Of a stretch of 8,153 nucleotides of DNA, positions 6,212-8,153 are shown piece after piece. The notes below the pieces were generated by a model, which was not told the origin of the DNA, searched no databases, and worked only from the letters and a program-made list of their open reading frames with translations. Position numbers and translations under genes: made by a program. Position 1 is the first letter of the stretch; each line of letters begins with the position of its first letter. Source of the DNA: an uncultured Rikenellaceae bacterium (GTDB lineage Bacteria; Bacteroidota; Bacteroidia; Bacteroidales; Rikenellaceae); NCBI GenBank assembly GCA_947176715.1, contig CAMWRR010000078.1:1-8153 (forward strand). The letters are read 5' to 3'.

Positions 6212-7420
6212 ATGATAGGTAAAATCGCGTTTCGTTCGGCGTTGTCGTTGTTGTGTGCCCTCGGTTTCGCTGTGCGTACGGCGGCGCATAGGGCGGAGGC
6301 GGCTGCTTCGGACACTGTAACTAAGTCATTCGTGTTCACTCCCGGTGATTACGGCTCCAGATATTATCGTATTCCGGCTATCGTCACCACCTGTGACGGC
6401 AATCTGCTCGCCGTGGCCGACAAACGCATAGAGAGCATGGCCGATCTCCCGGGCAAGATAGACGTGGTGGCCCGCATCAGCCGTGACGGTGGACGTACGT
6501 GGGGAGAGTATGTTACCGTAATAGCTAATGACGAGGCGGGTGGTTACGGCGATCCGGCGCTCGTGGTAGACAGACGCTCGGGCGACGTGCTTATGATATG
6601 CACCCACGGCAACGGGTTGTGGCAGGATGCCCCGGGGCGCATTACCGTGGTACGTAGCCGCGATAACGGTCGTAGCTGGGGGGCGCCGCTCGATATAAAC
6701 GACAGCATATTGTGCACAGGGGCCGACGGCACACAGCCGATAAAAAACGTAAAGGGCGCCTTTGCCTCTTCCGGCGGTGCGGTGCAGCTGGATAACGGAC
6801 GTATAATGTTCGCACTTGTGGTGCGTGAAAAAGATAAACGGGGCTTCCTCAACTATGCCATATACAGTGACGACGGCGGTTACAGCTGGAGTGTGTCTGC
6901 AACCCCGGCCCACACCGACGGCGACGAGGCCAAAGTGGCCCAGCTCGCCGACGGATCGCTCGTGATGAGTATCCGTTCGCGCACCAAAGGCGGCCCGCGT
7001 CAGTTCTCCTACTCTTACGACCGCGGCGAGACATGGAGCGCTCCGGTAGGGGCGTCCGACATCACTGACCCGGCCTGCAACGGCGACATTATACGCTACA
7101 CGCACGGCGGTCGCGATATTCTGTTGCAGTCCATACCCGCCGCAATGACCAACGACCCCGCCATGTTCGAGAACGACACCGACGGCGTGTTAGACGAACG
7201 CGCCGACATAGCCGTATTCATGAGCGGCGACCGGGGTGTCAGGTGGCCGTCTCGATACCAGCTTATGCACGGTTCGGCCGCCTATTCGGCAATGACGGTC
7301 ATGCCGGACGGCGATTTGGGTGTGCTTATAGAAGAGGAGGTCGACGGTGTGGACGGGTATTGCATACTCTTTTACAGGGTGCCGGCGGAGAGGCTTTTGC
7401 AGGCGATGTCAGGGAGATAG
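6212..7420 (+). CDS. nanH: Secreted GH33 exo-alpha-sialidase
   Basis: Neuraminidase that removes terminal sialic acid from host glycoproteins such as mucin. It has 402 residues, with a signal peptide (MIGKIAFRS, then a hydrophobic run ending near AHRAEA at 25-30), and is likely periplasmic or surface-exposed. The catalytic six-bladed propeller fills the rest, with no carbohydrate-binding domain, so it is shorter than many Bacteroides sialidases. Arg triad candidates are R53 in YRIP, R255 in SIRSR and R330 in DERADIAVF. The acid/base Asp is in DLPGKID (78-84). Y358 in AAYSAM is the nucleophile with E239 as its likely partner. Five Asp boxes begin at S90 (SRDGGRTW), S149 (SRDNGRSW), S219 (SDDGGYSW), S268 (SYDRGETW) and S338 (SGDRGVRW, degenerate). 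The 3' end overlaps the opposing GNAT gene by 12 bp. No sialic-acid catabolic genes adjoin it. Confidence 0.93.
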   Translation: MIGKIAFRSALSLLCALGFAVRTAAHRAEAAASDTVTKSFVFTPGDYGSRYYRIPAIVTTCDGNLLAVADKRIESMADLPGKIDVVARISRDGGRTWGEYVTVIANDEAGGYGDPALVVDRRSGDVLMICTHGNGLWQDAPGRITVVRSRDNGRSWGAPLDINDSILCTGADGTQPIKNVKGAFASSGGAVQLDNGRIMFALVVREKDKRGFLNYAIYSDDGGYSWSVSATPAHTDGDEAKVAQLADGSLVMSIRSRTKGGPRQFSYSYDRGETWSAPVGASDITDPACNGDIIRYTHGGRDILLQSIPAAMTNDPAMFENDTDGVLDERADIAVFMSGDRGVRWPSRYQLMHGSAAYSAMTVMPDGDLGVLIEEEVDGVDGYCILFYRVPAERLLQAMSGR

Positions 7421-7915
7421 CCTGTTGCCGGTAGTGTCTGTGCGGCTCTCGGCGGAGTTGTCGCATATCCTCTTTTTGAGATATATCATATCTTTGAGAC
7501 GTACCCCCTCTTCTGTTATGGGGGTGTCGTAGTTGTTCGTAAAGAAGTCGGGCACGCGATGAGAGAAGACGAAACCGAGCGACAGATAGAATCGCAGGGT
7601 AGACGGAGTTTCACCGGTGCCGAGAGTGATTGTCTTTCCGGGGTTGAGCTTTTCGACATGCCTTATCATGGCGCGTCCAAAACCCCTTTTCCGATAGTCG
7701 GGATGTACGGCGAGGTTCTTTATCTCGACATCGTTATTGTCCCCGTCCGTTACGACGCACACGGCTATGGGGGCGTCGTTTACGAATCCCGCGAACAGAA
7801 CGCCCCGCTCTATGTAGCGATTTATCATCTTTTCCGATTCGTCGCCCATCAGAAGTAACGGCAGAAACTCCCTTTTTTCGGTCTCTATCTGCGATATGAC
7901 GAAATGTTCAGGCAT
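7409..7915 (-). CDS. GNAT-family N-acetyltransferase
   Basis: Predicted cytosolic acetyl-CoA-dependent acetyltransferase of 168 residues. The acetyl-CoA pyrophosphate loop RKRGFG (75-80, R-x-x-G-x-G) follows the strand IKNLAVHPDYR (65-75). The later helix reads STLRFYLSLGF (105-115), the usual FYxxxGF ending of motif B. The N-terminal half, with FAGFVNDAPIAVCVV (41-55), fits strands 2-3. About 18 polar residues after 150 extend beyond the usual fold, and their codons form the antisense overlap with the sialidase 3' end; this tail may have arisen by stop-codon drift. The substrate (small molecule, antibiotic or protein N-terminus) cannot be judged. No TAnnTTTG element is visible upstream. Confidence 0.9.
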   Translation of the reverse strand: MPEHFVISQIETEKREFLPLLLMGDESEKMINRYIERGVLFAGFVNDAPIAVCVVTDGDNNDVEIKNLAVHPDYRKRGFGRAMIRHVEKLNPGKTITLGTGETPSTLRFYLSLGFVFSHRVPDFFTNNYDTPITEEGVRLKDMIYLKKRICDNSAESRTDTTGNRLSP

Positions 7916-7922
7916 AAACTAG

Positions 7923-8027
7923 CTGTTTGCGGTGGTCGGGGGATGGCCTGTCTGAACGGCTTTTCGGCTCGAGGGTTAGGTTGCATGTGTTATTGGAACA
8001 TTAACCGACTGACTGTTTGCCGTAGTC
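7923..8027. repeat. Spaced direct repeat upstream of the GNAT gene
   Basis: CTGTTTGCGGTGGTC (7923-7937) recurs as CTGTTTGCCGTAGTC (8013-8027), 13 of 15 identical and 90 bp apart, on the 5' side of the GNAT gene. These could be paired regulator sites or chance. Confidence 0.35.
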
Positions 8028-8039
8028 TTGGCACATGCA
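7982..8039. repeat. 8-bp inverted repeat flanking a 42-bp spacer
   Basis: TGCATGTG (7982-7989) and CACATGCA (8032-8039) are exact reverse complements enclosing 42 bp that include one copy of the CTGTTTGC direct repeat. The element lies between the GNAT gene and the incoming gene at the right edge. The enclosed segment is too short for a mobile element gene. An operator pair or a folded leader is possible; the function is unknown. Confidence 0.4.
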
Positions 8040-8055
8040 TGGCGTTGCCGGCCGG

Positions 8056-8151
8056 TTAGAATGTGAGTAGCAACCCTTTTCCCTGTTGGAGAGCCTCTTC
8101 GTAGAGGTTGCAGAGGTCGTCGTAGGCCTCCATCCACTCGTACGGTTCGGT
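8056..8151 (-). CDS. C-terminal end of an unidentified protein, cut by the window edge
   Basis: On the minus strand an open frame enters from the right edge and ends at a TAA (8056-8058), giving the last 31 residues. The peptide is acidic and apparently helical: it contains PYEWMEAYDDLCNLYEEAL, then QQGKGLLLTF at the terminus. The strong codon-like pattern, the amphipathic run and the clean stop before a non-coding spacer make it credible as a gene end. The family cannot be named from so little. An 8-bp palindrome, CCGGCCGG (8048-8055), follows the stop directly. It could be cotranscribed with the GNAT gene across the 140-bp spacer. Confidence 0.55.
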   Translation of the reverse strand, partial: TEPYEWMEAYDDLCNLYEEALQQGKGLLLTF

Positions 8152-8153
8152 TT

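Noticed and set aside
6326..7105. Minus-strand open frame of 259 codons opposite the sialidase
   Set aside because: It lies wholly antisense to a sialidase with catalytic motifs and Asp boxes, and shows no family features of its own.
7503..7525. ACCCCC/GGGGGT 6-bp inverted repeat as a sialidase terminator
   Set aside because: It lies inside the GNAT coding frame, has an 11-base loop and no T-tract, so chance is the better explanation.

Overview
The window looks like a chromosomal piece of a gut-type Bacteroidales bacterium, most likely near Alistipes/Rikenellaceae. This rests on protein character, on TAnnTTTG-type promoter elements in place of sigma-70 boxes, on the lack of clear Shine-Dalgarno sequences, and on the gene content (secreted sialidase, sulfatase relative, nuclease-less ComEC). 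The DNA is GC-rich by eye, yet ATA is the favoured isoleucine codon (15 of 24 in the sialidase). The genus is inferred from overall character, not proven.

Layout. (1) 1-127: non-coding, with an 11-bp perfect hairpin (6-31) and a two-copy 20-bp tandem repeat (68-107), downstream of a minus-strand pair: a HAD phosphatase/phosphomutase-like gene (1509-2153) followed after 19 bp by an M20 metallodipeptidase (128-1489). (2) 2154-2289: a divergent promoter region. (3) 2290-3066, plus strand: an exported 258-residue sulfatase-fold protein that has lost the catalytic formylglycine motif and the usual metal ligands. It runs tail-to-tail into (4) a compact minus-strand operon: panB (5123-5935), a SPOUT/TrmH-family RNA 2'-O-methyltransferase whose ATG overlaps the panB stop (TGATG), and a ComEC/Rec2-family membrane channel gene (3060-4547). 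(5) 5936-6211: a divergent intergenic region with promoters for panB and for the sialidase. (6) 6212-7420, plus strand: a secreted GH33 sialidase with five Asp boxes, overlapping tail-to-tail with (7) a minus-strand GNAT acetyltransferase (7409-7915). (8) 7916-8055: a spacer with small repeats, then (9) the last 31 codons of an unidentified minus-strand gene that enters from the right edge.

How they fit together. Most genes are housekeeping or general metabolism: pantothenate synthesis, RNA modification, DNA uptake and peptide hydrolysis. The two plus-strand genes encode exported proteins of the host-glycan toolkit, an apparently intact sialidase and a catalytically stripped sulfatase relative, but they lie about 3 kb apart and are not in a SusC/SusD polysaccharide-utilisation locus. 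I found no phage, transposon, CRISPR or defence genes. The sulfatase-fold protein without its active site is the most unusual item.
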